Assembly (NCBI GenBank): GCA_964369385.1
Contig: CAYJEY010000001.1
Coordinates: 285,517-349,516, forward strand
Length of the DNA stretch: 64,000 bases
Reading direction: 5' to 3'
Origin: CALVGQ01 sp964369385
GTDB taxonomy: Bacteria > Bacillota_I > Bacilli_A > Erysipelotrichales > Erysipelotrichaceae
Below, piece after piece: positions 7,723 to 15,979 of the stretch (positions are counted from its first letter, which is position 1; every line of letters starts with the position of its first letter). The position numbers and the translations under genes are program-made. The notes under the pieces are model-generated. The model saw nothing but the letters and a program-made list of their open reading frames with translations, was not told the DNA's origin and did not search any database.

Positions 7723-9735
7723 ATGATGATGACGTTAAAGCAATGTAGATGTACAAAGAACCAAATAGAAATTGCACACAGGTATAATTGTAGTACGGCA
7801 GAAGAATTGTTGCAGTTATACCCTTTTCGTTATGAAGAAAATCGAGTAATTCCTTTTCAAGATTGGGAAGAAAAACAAAGAGTTCTATTTGAAGGTGTTG
7901 TTGTAAGTTACCCAAGTACAGTGCGTTATCGTGGGAATCGATCTATCACAAAGTTTCAAATTGAGACACAAGATAGCTATCTTAATGCTTCTTTGTTTAA
8001 TCGTCCATGGACTACAAATTTAAAGGTTGGTGAAAGATTTACTTTCATTGCAAGATACGAGGGACAAGATAGAGTATCTATTATACAATATACGAATCAA
8101 CCAATTCAGCAACAATTAGGAATTCAATGTGTGTATTCACTTAAAGAAGGAATCCAGATGAGATCAATAAAAACACTTGTAAGAAAAGTGTTCGAATCAA
8201 GCTATACACAATTGATAACACTTATACCTAACGAGTTTATAGAAAAGTATCGATTACTTAGTAAGGCTAAAGCGATACAATATATTCACTTTCCAAAGTC
8301 GTGGGATGAAATTAATCAAGCAAGGCGTACATTAAAATATGAAGAATTTCTTTTGTTTTATTTAGCAATTGAAATGAGCCGGAGGCAAAATCATAGCATT
8401 ACATTAGGGAATAAAAAACACTTTAATAACCAAGATGTTTTCGATTTGATTGATAAATTGCCGTTTGATTGCACTCCAGATCAGTTAAGCGCAATTCAAG
8501 ATGTTTTAGAAGATATGAAAAAAGATCAAGTAATGTACCGGCTAATACAAGGAGATGTTGGTTGTGGGAAAACAATAGTTGCATATTTTTCAATGGTGGC
8601 ATGTGCATTATCAAAGAAGCAATCGGCAATGATGGCACCAACAGAAATTTTAGCAAAGCAACATTATCAAAGTTTTTTGGAATTATCTCAAGGTTCAAAT
8701 CTTTGCGTTGAATTGATTTATTCAAGCCTTCCAGCTGCAAAAAGAGCTGATATTTTAAGTAGATTAAAAGCTGGTAGTGTTGATATTTTGATAGGTACTC
8801 ATGCAATTATTCAGGATTCTGTTGTCTTTTATGACCTGGGTTTAGTTATCGCAGATGAACAACATCGATTTGGAGTTGAACAACGAAAAAAATTAAAAGA
8901 AAAAGGTCAAAAAGTTGATTTTATATTGATGAGTGCTACACCAATTCCACGCACCCTAGCTAATACTGTTTATGGCGACATGGAAGTTAGTACGATTAAA
9001 ACAATGCCAAAAAATCGCAAACCCGTAACTACAAAACTTATTGAAGAGAATAATTTTAACAGAATACGAAATGAAATCATTGAAAAACTAAAACAGAGGG
9101 AACAACTCTATGTAGTTTGTGCAGCTATTGAAGAAAGTGACACATTTCAGGCTCAAGATGTGATGAGTGTTGCAAAGAAATTTGAAGAAGAATTTAATCA
9201 ATATGCAAAAGTTGCGGTTCTTCATGGTAAAATGGATAATAAAGATGAAATCATGCGTAAATTCGAAGGAAATGAAATTCAAATATTAATTGCAACAACT
9301 GTCGTTGAAGTAGGAGTAAATGTAGTTAACGCAACAACAATGGTAATATATGATGCACATCGATTTGGACTAAGTAGTTTGCATCAATTACGTGGTCGAG
9401 TACAGCGTGGAAGTAAAGCAGGAACCTGTTTCTTACTTACAGATACAAAAGAAGTGCAATCACTTGATAGATTGCGTTTTTTAGAAAATACTAGTGATGG
9501 TTTTGAGATTTCATTGTATGACTTAAAATTACGAGGTCCTGGAGATTTACTTGGGATAAGGCAAAGTGGTTTACCAGGATTTGTTTTAGGAAATATTTTC
9601 GAAGATACACGTATTATTGATACTGCAAGAAGTGATGCTAAGCAGATTATCTTAAACGAAAATCTTAAAGATAATCATGCAATAGTAGCACATGTTATAA
9701 AAATGAATCAACATCAGGTAGGATACATAGATTGA
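7723..9735 (+). CDS. recG: ATP-dependent DNA helicase RecG
   Basis: Branch-migration helicase that regresses stalled forks. It has an N-terminal wedge/OB region (GVVVSYPSTVRYRGNRSITKF near residues 58-78), Walker A GDVGCGKT at about 277-284, motif II ADEQHRFGVEQRKK near 377, motif III LMSATPIPRTLA, TTVVEVGVNVVNATTMVIYDAHRFG, and LHQLRGRVQRG. The length of about 670 aa is typical. Three tandem ATGs (7723, 7726, 7729) follow AAAGGGTG; an in-frame GTG at 7714 is poorly placed. It overlaps nothing upstream but runs almost directly into rnc. Confidence 0.97.
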   Translation: MMMTLKQCRCTKNQIEIAHRYNCSTAEELLQLYPFRYEENRVIPFQDWEEKQRVLFEGVVVSYPSTVRYRGNRSITKFQIETQDSYLNASLFNRPWTTNLKVGERFTFIARYEGQDRVSIIQYTNQPIQQQLGIQCVYSLKEGIQMRSIKTLVRKVFESSYTQLITLIPNEFIEKYRLLSKAKAIQYIHFPKSWDEINQARRTLKYEEFLLFYLAIEMSRRQNHSITLGNKKHFNNQDVFDLIDKLPFDCTPDQLSAIQDVLEDMKKDQVMYRLIQGDVGCGKTIVAYFSMVACALSKKQSAMMAPTEILAKQHYQSFLELSQGSNLCVELIYSSLPAAKRADILSRLKAGSVDILIGTHAIIQDSVVFYDLGLVIADEQHRFGVEQRKKLKEKGQKVDFILMSATPIPRTLANTVYGDMEVSTIKTMPKNRKPVTTKLIEENNFNRIRNEIIEKLKQREQLYVVCAAIEESDTFQAQDVMSVAKKFEEEFNQYAKVAVLHGKMDNKDEIMRKFEGNEIQILIATTVVEVGVNVVNATTMVIYDAHRFGLSSLHQLRGRVQRGSKAGTCFLLTDTKEVQSLDRLRFLENTSDGFEISLYDLKLRGPGDLLGIRQSGLPGFVLGNIFEDTRIIDTARSDAKQIILNENLKDNHAIVAHVIKMNQHQVGYID

Positions 9736-9746
9736 GAGGGCTTATT

Positions 9747-10427
9747 ATGAAATTACAAACTTGGTTGCAAAATAGGGGGATAAATGTAGGTAACGTAAAA
9801 TTTTTATTACAAGCATTTGTGCATAGTTCATATTTAAATGAACATAAACAAGCAAAGCATGACAATGAACGTTTAGAATTTATGGGAGATGCTGTGCTTC
9901 AACTTTGGGTTAGTGAAAAGTTAATGAAATTAAAAAATCCTCTAAGTGAAGGTAAAATGACGATTTTAAGAGCGCAGCTTGTTTGTGAAGAAGCACTTGC
10001 AAGTTATTGTCGCCAATTAGAACTTAATCAATTTATTATGCTTGGAGTAGGTGAGGAGCGCAATGGCGGTCGCGATCGTGATTCGATTTTGGCTGACACC
10101 TTTGAGGCATTATTGGGAGCGCTATATTTAGAGAGTGGTATCGATGCTGTATCAAATATACTAGACGAAGTTATATTAACTCTATTAGAGCGACCTGAAG
10201 AAATTATTAAATTAGATTTTAAAACGAAATTACAAGAATACGTTCAGGCTGATTTAAGAAAAAGTGTAGTATATGAAGTAGTAAGTATGACGGGGCCGAG
10301 TAATAAACCAGAGTTTATTGTACACGTAAAGATGGATCAAATTATCCTGGGACAAGGTAAAGGAAATAGTAAAAAGAAAGCTGAACAGCAAGCTGCACAG
10401 AATGCTTTTGAAAAACTAGTTAAGTAA
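9747..10427 (+). CDS. rnc: ribonuclease III
   Basis: Double-strand-specific endoribonuclease for rRNA processing and mRNA decay. The nuclease signature NERLEFMGDAVLQLWVSE (residues 40-57) holds the catalytic Glu/Asp, and the second acidic cluster DTFEALLGALYLESG is near 118. A dsRNA-binding domain fills about 154-226 (DFKTKLQEYVQ ... GQGKGNSKKKAEQQAAQNAFEKL). The start is ATG 9747 with GAGAGGG six bases upstream; a TTG in frame at 9732 would overlap recG but lacks a ribosome site. The usual Firmicute neighbours acpP and plsX are not here. Confidence 0.97.
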   Translation: MKLQTWLQNRGINVGNVKFLLQAFVHSSYLNEHKQAKHDNERLEFMGDAVLQLWVSEKLMKLKNPLSEGKMTILRAQLVCEEALASYCRQLELNQFIMLGVGEERNGGRDRDSILADTFEALLGALYLESGIDAVSNILDEVILTLLERPEEIIKLDFKTKLQEYVQADLRKSVVYEVVSMTGPSNKPEFIVHVKMDQIILGQGKGNSKKKAEQQAAQNAFEKLVK

Positions 10428-10465
10428 AAAAGAAAAGTCAGTGATTCTACTGATTTTTCTTTTTT
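10427..10465 (+). terminator. terminator after rnc
   Basis: A-rich arm with AGAAAAGTCAGT (10431-10442) pairing with ACTGATTTTTCT (10049-independent; second arm at 10449-10460), loop about 6 bases, followed by a T-tract. Confidence 0.8.
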
Positions 10466-10515
10466 ATAAGGTAGTTGTGTGTTATGATAAAGCATAGTGA
10501 AAGTAAGGTAGTAAA

Positions 10516-11967
10516 ATGACAAAATTTAAAATGTATAATTTAAGTGAGGAAATCACAAAGAGCTTAAGCTTATTAGGTTATGAAAGTCCGACAAAAGTTC
10601 AAACTGAGGTAATTCCTTTATTGTTAAGAGGGAAGGATATAATCGTAAAGTCAAAAACGGGGAGCGGTAAAACAGCGGCTTTTGCAATTCCATTATGTGA
10701 TCAAATCGTTTGGGAAGAAAATAAAACTCAAGTGCTTGTGCTCGCACCAACTCGTGAACTTGCATTACAAATTCAACAGGATGTAATTGCGATAGGGCGT
10801 TTTAAGCGAATCAAATGTAGTTGTTTAATTGGACATGAATCATTTCAAAAGCAATTTCGTGAAGTAAGTCAAAAAAATCATGTTACTGTAGGAACACCAG
10901 GTCGTATTTTAGACCACTTAGAGCGAGGTACACTTGATTTATCGAACGTTAAGTATCTAATTATTGATGAAGCTGATGAAATGATGGCGATGGGATTTAT
11001 TGATCAGGTTGAGGAAGTTTTATCTTATGTGCCAAAACACAGAGTAAGTATGATGTTATCGGCAACTATGAATGAGTCAGTTGTTCGTGTTGCAGATCGA
11101 ATGTCTAAAAAAGCTACTTTAATTGAGATTGAAGAACAGCTGTCTCATAGTTCTCACATTGAACAATATTTTTATAGTGTAGATGTAGTGGAAAAGAAAC
11201 AGGCTATCAAGGATTTACTAGTAATCAATAATCCTGAAAGTGCAATTATATTTTGCAACACACAACTTGTTGTAGAAGAATTGCATGAGTATTTGCAAAA
11301 TAGAAATTTCTCTTGTGAGAGAATTCATGGCGGACTAGATCAAAAAGATCGCACAGATATTATGAAAAGGTTTAGAAAAGCTGATTTTCGCTTTTTAGTA
11401 GCAACAGATGTTGCAGCTAGAGGTATTGATATCGACGAGTTATCACTTGTCGCAAATTATGATTTTCCTCTAAAGAACGAAACATACCAACATCGTATTG
11501 GGCGTACAGCACGTATCGGAAATAAAGGTGGTGCAGTTACACTAGTGAGTAGTGATGATTTACAGGCACTTGAAGAATTGGAGTTATTTCTCGGGAATGA
11601 GTGTGTGTTAAGTGAACTTCCAAGTCAGGAAATATTAAAAGCAGCTTACCCAGCTTTTGAGCAAAAAAGAGGTACACAAGCGAAAAGAAAGCAACATAAG
11701 AATGAAAATGTGAATCAGGAAATACTGCGTTTACATATCAATGCAGGGAAGAAAACTAAATTACGTGCAGTGGATGTCGTAGGAGCGCTTTGTTCATTAC
11801 CTAACATGAGTGCGCAAGATATCGGTATTATTCAAATTTTAGATATTTCATGTTATGTAGAAATATTGAATGGGAAAGGAACGCAAGTATTAACTCAATT
11901 ACAAAATACGCCAATTAAAGGAAGACAACGAAGAGTTAGTGTTGCTAATGATTGGCTGAATGATTAA
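10516..11967 (+). CDS. DEAD-box RNA helicase with DbpA-type RNA-binding domain
   Basis: ATP-dependent RNA helicase. Ordered motifs: Q-motif (GYESPTKVQTEVIP), Walker A SKTGSGKTAAF (about residue 46-56), LAPTREL, TPGRILDH, IIDEADEMMAMGF (about 150), LSATM, IIFCNTQ, ATDVAARGIDI and HRIGRTARIG. The C-terminal 90 residues (QEILRLHINAGKKTKLRAVDVVGAL ... ISCYVEILNGKG) match the DbpA/YxiN RNA-binding domain, which in characterised members recognises 23S rRNA hairpin 92. A role in large-subunit assembly is therefore the likeliest. It stands alone between two terminators. Confidence 0.93.
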   Translation: MTKFKMYNLSEEITKSLSLLGYESPTKVQTEVIPLLLRGKDIIVKSKTGSGKTAAFAIPLCDQIVWEENKTQVLVLAPTRELALQIQQDVIAIGRFKRIKCSCLIGHESFQKQFREVSQKNHVTVGTPGRILDHLERGTLDLSNVKYLIIDEADEMMAMGFIDQVEEVLSYVPKHRVSMMLSATMNESVVRVADRMSKKATLIEIEEQLSHSSHIEQYFYSVDVVEKKQAIKDLLVINNPESAIIFCNTQLVVEELHEYLQNRNFSCERIHGGLDQKDRTDIMKRFRKADFRFLVATDVAARGIDIDELSLVANYDFPLKNETYQHRIGRTARIGNKGGAVTLVSSDDLQALEELELFLGNECVLSELPSQEILKAAYPAFEQKRGTQAKRKQHKNENVNQEILRLHINAGKKTKLRAVDVVGALCSLPNMSAQDIGIIQILDISCYVEILNGKGTQVLTQLQNTPIKGRQRRVSVANDWLND

Positions 11968-11969
11968 GT

Positions 11970-11996
11970 AAAAACAGTAATTTTTACTGTTTTTTA
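11970..11996 (+). terminator. terminator after the DEAD-box helicase gene
   Basis: AAAACAGTAA (11971-11980) pairs with TTACTGTTTT in 11984-11994, followed by T-run; starts three bases after the stop codon. Confidence 0.85.
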
Positions 11997-11997
11997 T

Positions 11998-12026
11998 TTG
12001 ATAATTATTTAACAATCAATTATAAT
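11998..12026 (+). promoter_or_regulatory. sigma-A promoter of the flavoprotein lipoprotein gene
   Basis: TTGATA (11998-12003), 17-base spacer, perfect TATAAT (12021-12026). The gene's GGAGG ribosome site follows about 10 bases later, giving a very short leader. Confidence 0.85.
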
Positions 12027-12047
12027 GACATAAGGAGGAAGAAATTA

Positions 12048-13919
12048 ATGAAAAATTTTATTAAAATCACATTGTCTTTATTTTTAACTGTAGCTCTTGT
12101 AGCATGTACAAGCACCACTGAGGAAAGTGGAATAAAGGATGGGACTTACACAGGGGTAGGAACAGGCTACATGGGAGAAGTTCAGTTAGATGTTACTGTT
12201 ACCGATTCTATGATTAGCGATATTGTAGTTGTAAGTTCTGAAGAAACAGAAAGTTACTCACAACCAGTATTTGATAATTTAATTCCAATGATTATAGAAC
12301 ATCAAAGTGTGAATGTTGATGTAATATCTGGATCAACAGGAGCAAGTACTGCAGTTATCGAAGGTGTAAAAGCAGCATTAAAAGATGCAGGGGCAACTGA
12401 GGATCAATTTATGGGTGAAGTTGTTGTTGAAGTTGGTGAAGACTTAGTTATAGATGCCGATGTTGTAGTTGTAGGTGCTGGTGGTGCTGGTCTAAGTGCT
12501 GCGATTGAAGCCCAAAATGCAGGTGCAAAAGTAGTTATTCTTGAAGCGACAGGAATTTCTGGAGGGAATACAACTCGTGCTACTGGTGGATTGAATGCAG
12601 CTAAAACAACTGTTCAAGATACAAATGAATTTGGACAAGAAGCGGGGGTACTGGCACAAATTAGTACTGCTCGTGAAACTTATCCTGAGCTTGATGATTT
12701 AACAGACGTTGTTGAGCAACAATACAATGAATACTTAGAAAATCCAGTAGGATATTTTGATTCAGTAGAGTTATTCAAATTAGATACTCTAGTTGGTGGA
12801 GGAAATTTGAATGATCATGATCTTGTAGATACTTTGGTGGGGAACTCAAGTGATGCAGTTGATTGGTTGGTATCTCATGGAGCACAGATGGATTTAGTTG
12901 GTAGCTTTGGTGGAGCAAGTGTAATGCGTATTCATAAGCCAGTCAATGATCAAGGACAATCGGTTGCTGTAGGTAGTTATATTGTACCTGTATTAACAGA
13001 GGTAGTTTCAAATGCAGGAGTAGAAATTATTTTTAATACCCGTGCTACTGAAATATTAATGGAAGATGGAAAAGCAGTAGGTGTAGTTGGAAATAACGGT
13101 GAGCAAAAAGTCACAGTAAATGCAAGCGCTGTGATTATTGCTACTGGAGGTTTTGGAGCAAATGCAGAGCTTGTTGTTGAATACGCACCACAATTAGACG
13201 GGTTTGTAACAACAAATGCTGATATGACACAAGGGGATGGGATCTCTATGGTTGAAGCAGTAGGTGGAGCTTTAGTTGATATGGAATATATTCAAATCCA
13301 TCCAACTGTTGAGCAGGAGACAAGTGCATTAATTACTGAAGGATTGCGTGGAGATGGTGCGATTCTTGTGAATCAAGCTGGTTCACGCTTTGTTGATGAA
13401 GTCGGAACAAGAGATGAAGTTAGTGCTGAAATTATTGCTCAAGAAGGTTCATATGCATATTTAATTATTGATCAAAAAATGGTGGATGCATCTGCTGTAA
13501 TTGCTGGATATATTACAAAAGGGTTAACTGTTGAAGGTGAAACTGTTGCTGAACTTGCTGAAAATATTGGGGTTGATCCTGAAGTCTTAGTAAGTAATGT
13601 TGATACTTGGAATGGGTTTGTAGCTGATAATTATGATCCTGTATTTGGGCGTACTTCATTTGCAGAACCATTAGATACTGGTAGTTATTATGCAATTAAA
13701 ATTGCACCAGGTGTTCACCACACTATGGGTGGAGTTAATATCAATACGCATGCTGAAGTATTAGATGTTGATGGTAATGTTATCGATGGATTATATGCTG
13801 CAGGTGAAGTTACTGGTGGAATTCATGGAAATAATCGACTTGGTGGAAACGCTGTAGCTGATGTGATTATCTTTGGAAGAATTGCTGGACAAAGTGCTGG
13901 CGCATCATTAAGCGAATAA
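12048..13919 (+). CDS. secreted FMN-binding/FAD-dependent reductase lipoprotein (fumarate/urocanate reductase-like)
   Basis: Extracytoplasmic flavoprotein of 623 aa. A signal peptide ends in the lipobox LVAC (Cys near residue 20), so it should be lipid-anchored outside the membrane. Residues about 30-115 form an FMN-binding domain with DVISGSTGAST, the site type to which ApbE attaches FMN covalently. The rest is a FAD_binding_2/succinate dehydrogenase-like domain: VVVGAGGAGLSAAIEAQNAG, EGLRGDGAILVNQAGSRFVDE, TRDEVSAEI, VHHTMGGVNIN and the GLYAAGEVTGGIHGNNRLGG end. Known relatives use fumarate, urocanate or similar enoates as terminal electron acceptors; the substrate is not decided by these motifs. 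No apbE is in the window. Confidence 0.9.
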   Translation: MKNFIKITLSLFLTVALVACTSTTEESGIKDGTYTGVGTGYMGEVQLDVTVTDSMISDIVVVSSEETESYSQPVFDNLIPMIIEHQSVNVDVISGSTGASTAVIEGVKAALKDAGATEDQFMGEVVVEVGEDLVIDADVVVVGAGGAGLSAAIEAQNAGAKVVILEATGISGGNTTRATGGLNAAKTTVQDTNEFGQEAGVLAQISTARETYPELDDLTDVVEQQYNEYLENPVGYFDSVELFKLDTLVGGGNLNDHDLVDTLVGNSSDAVDWLVSHGAQMDLVGSFGGASVMRIHKPVNDQGQSVAVGSYIVPVLTEVVSNAGVEIIFNTRATEILMEDGKAVGVVGNNGEQKVTVNASAVIIATGGFGANAELVVEYAPQLDGFVTTNADMTQGDGISMVEAVGGALVDMEYIQIHPTVEQETSALITEGLRGDGAILVNQAGSRFVDEVGTRDEVSAEIIAQEGSYAYLIIDQKMVDASAVIAGYITKGLTVEGETVAELAENIGVDPEVLVSNVDTWNGFVADNYDPVFGRTSFAEPLDTGSYYAIKIAPGVHHTMGGVNINTHAEVLDVDGNVIDGLYAAGEVTGGIHGNNRLGGNAVADVIIFGRIAGQSAGASLSE

Positions 13920-13923
13920 AATT

Positions 13924-13957
13924 AAAACTGACTCCATTAAAATGGAGTCAGTTTTTT
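13924..13957. terminator. bidirectional terminator between convergent genes
   Basis: Near-perfect 15-bp stem: AAAACTGACTCCATT (13924-13938) against AATGGAGTCAGTTTT (from 13941), with A/T tracts on both sides. It serves the flavoprotein gene and the convergent aldolase gene, whose stop codon it touches. Confidence 0.9.
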
Positions 13958-14987
13958 ATAGATTTTTGATATCGTGAAGGAGTTGATCGACATCTTCTTT
14001 TTTTGTAGCCCAGCTTGTACAAAATCTGACAACAACTTTATTTTCATAATCGCACCATTTAGAAAACACATATTTTTTTTCTAAGGATTTGATTTGGGTT
14101 TGAGATAAAATTAAAAATTGTTGATTTGTGTAAGAGTCATCGTATAATTGAATATTTTTCTTCAATGCTGCTTGTTTGATGCGCATTGCTTGGTTAATTG
14201 CATTGCTTGATATTTTTAGATACAAATCATCTTCAAATAAAGTTTCGAATTGAATTCCAAGTAATCTTCCTTTTGCTAACATTCCACCATGACGTTTTAT
14301 TAAATATCGAAAATCTTTTTTCAGTGATTCTTTCTTTATGACGACTGCTTCCCCAAACATGGCACCAACTTTGGTCCCACCTATATAGAATACATCACTA
14401 TATTTATAGATGAGTGGCAACGTTAAATCACAAGTTTGAGCACATAACCCGTATCCTAATCTTGCGCCGTCAACAAATAGAGGTAAATCATACTTTTGGC
14501 ACACTGTATATAAATCTTTCAGTTCTTGTTTAGAATAAATTGTTCCGGTTTCTGTTGGAAATGAGATGTATATCATCCCGGGTTTTGGTGTATGTTCGAA
14601 TGCTTCATCATTAAGGTGTTTTTGCATCACTTCTTCTACTTGTGTTGCATTAATTTTACCAGCGATATTTGGTAATGTATAGATATGATGCCCAGTTGAC
14701 TCAATTGCACCAGTTTCATGTGTTGCGATATGCCCGCTATCAGCACTAATTACACATTCATGAGGGCGAAGAGTAGCACTGATCACTACAGTGTTACTTT
14801 GTGTACCACCTACTAAGAAATGAACATCCCCATCATGTGCTTCACATGCGTTTAATATTAGTTTTCTTGCGTTCATTGAATACTGATCCATGCCATATCC
14901 TGCAGTTTGGACCATATTTGTTTCTATCAGTTTCTCGATAATCTTAGGATGTGCTCCTTCAGAATAGTCGTTATTAAATCGAATCAT
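13956..14987 (-). CDS. ltaE: low-specificity L-threonine aldolase (PLP-dependent)
   Basis: Cleaves threonine/allo-threonine to glycine and acetaldehyde. PLP fold type I features: FLVGGTQSNTVVISA early, the DSGHIATHETGAIESTGH segment, LPLFVDGARLGYGL with the PLP-pyridine Asp, and FYIGGTKVGAMFGEAVV with the Schiff-base Lys near residue 205. The length of 343 aa fits the beta-eliminating-lyase/threonine aldolase family. The start is supported by AGGAGG about 7 bases upstream and a good promoter. Monocistronic on the minus strand. Glycine supply is the likely role. Confidence 0.9.
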   Translation of the reverse strand: MIRFNNDYSEGAHPKIIEKLIETNMVQTAGYGMDQYSMNARKLILNACEAHDGDVHFLVGGTQSNTVVISATLRPHECVISADSGHIATHETGAIESTGHHIYTLPNIAGKINATQVEEVMQKHLNDEAFEHTPKPGMIYISFPTETGTIYSKQELKDLYTVCQKYDLPLFVDGARLGYGLCAQTCDLTLPLIYKYSDVFYIGGTKVGAMFGEAVVIKKESLKKDFRYLIKRHGGMLAKGRLLGIQFETLFEDDLYLKISSNAINQAMRIKQAALKKNIQLYDDSYTNQQFLILSQTQIKSLEKKYVFSKWCDYENKVVVRFCTSWATKKEDVDQLLHDIKNL

Positions 14988-15011
14988 GTATTTTCCTCCT
15001 GTATTAGTAAA

Positions 15012-15040
15012 ATCATAAACTAATATGTATCTCTATGCAA
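15012..15040 (-). promoter_or_regulatory. promoter of the threonine aldolase gene
   Basis: On the minus strand TTGCAT (15040-15035), 17-base spacer, TATGAT (15017-15012). Confidence 0.65.
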
Positions 15041-15065
15041 ATAAAAAAAGCTCCCTGAGGAGCTT
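15041..15065 (-). terminator. terminator of rpsD
   Basis: Minus strand stem AAGCTCC ... GGGAGCTT followed by seven T's; lies immediately after the rpsD stop. Confidence 0.9.
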
Positions 15066-15069
15066 AATG

Positions 15070-15672
15070 CTATCTGTTGTAGAATTCTACTACTAATAGT
15101 TCGTTTACTTCTTGGTTTAATTCATTTCTTTCAGGAAGTCTTACGAATGTACCTTTTTTAGCTTCTTTGTTTACAGTTACATAAGCAACAGTATTTACAG
15201 TAGCTTCTAATGCATCAGCAATTGAAGGCATATTTAGTGATTTTTCCTTGATTGAAATTTCCATTCCAGGTTTAACTTGGAATGAAGGAATGTTTACTTT
15301 TTTACCATTTACTAAAACATGGCTGTGGTTTACAAGTTGTCTTGCTCCACGACGAGTTCTAGCAAATCCTAAACGATAAACAACATTGTCTAAACGTGAT
15401 TCTAAAAGGAATAATAAGTTGTGACCAGTCACACCTTTCATTTTAGAAGCGCGATCGTATGTATTGCGGAATTGACGTTCGTTAACTCCGTACATGTGAC
15501 GAATTCTTTGTTTTTCACGTAACTGAGTACCATAGTTGCTCAATTTAATACGTTTTGTAGGTCCGTGTTGACCTGGTGCGTAAGTGCGGCGTTGTAGTTC
15601 TTCACCAGTTTCTAAGATTGAGAAACTAAGGCGACGAGAAACTTTCCAAACCGGTCCAGTGTATCTTGCCAT
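15070..15672 (-). CDS. rpsD: 30S ribosomal protein S4
   Basis: Primary 16S rRNA-binding protein, 200 aa. Typical N-terminus MARYTGPVWKVSRRLSFSILETGEEL, then RRTYAPGQHG, the S4 RNA-binding domain (SRLDNVVYRLGFARTRRGARQLVNHSHVLVNGKKVNIPSF, about residues 90-130) and the C-terminal VELLVVEFYNR-type end. It lacks the N-terminal zinc cysteines. It is transcribed alone, away from the large ribosomal operon, as in Bacillus, and has a long leader that is probably the site of feedback control. The AAGGAGG site is directly before ATG. Confidence 0.98.
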   Translation of the reverse strand: MARYTGPVWKVSRRLSFSILETGEELQRRTYAPGQHGPTKRIKLSNYGTQLREKQRIRHMYGVNERQFRNTYDRASKMKGVTGHNLLFLLESRLDNVVYRLGFARTRRGARQLVNHSHVLVNGKKVNIPSFQVKPGMEISIKEKSLNMPSIADALEATVNTVAYVTVNKEAKKGTFVRLPERNELNQEVNELLVVEFYNR

Positions 15673-15843
15673 TTAAAAATCCTCCTTGTGTTTTATGGCT
15701 ATAAAACAACAACAGGTGCAAATCATTGATAGTAGAGTGTTAATATGTATAATTTCGCTCACAAGCAGCAAGTTACTTTTAGACAGGAATCCTGATATTA
15801 ACGCTTTTTACTACAACTCTGCAGGCTGCTTATGTTTTGGCGC
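15673..15843 (-). promoter_or_regulatory. structured rpsD leader, candidate S4 autoregulatory RNA
   Basis: About 170 nt separate the predicted transcription start (near 15843) from the rpsD ATG. It contains distant complementary runs (AAGCAGC on the 5' side and GCTGCTT further 3' on the minus strand) and other pairings. In Bacillus the rpsD leader is known to bind S4 and repress translation; position and size fit the same role here. I did not fold it, and the exact match to the known leader family is untested. No gene is seen in this gap. Confidence 0.6.
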
Positions 15844-15849
15844 TATATA

Positions 15850-15878
15850 AATTTATCAAATTATGCTCTAAATGTCAA
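15850..15878 (-). promoter_or_regulatory. strong promoter of rpsD
   Basis: Minus strand consensus TTGACA (15878-15873), 17-base spacer, TAAATT (15855-15850). Confidence 0.8.
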
Positions 15879-15917
15879 TGACTATTAAAAAAATGCATGG
15901 AATTAAATGATTTTTAA

Positions 15918-15946
15918 AGTACATTCTATCGATTTTATGTTACAAT
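15918..15946 (+). promoter_or_regulatory. possible extended -10 promoter of ezrA
   Basis: AGTACA (15918-15923), 17-base spacer, TACAAT (15941-15946) preceded by TGT (extended -10). The -35 is weak. Confidence 0.4.
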
Positions 15947-15979
15947 TACAAGTATAGAGTAAAGGTAAGGGAGAATTTC

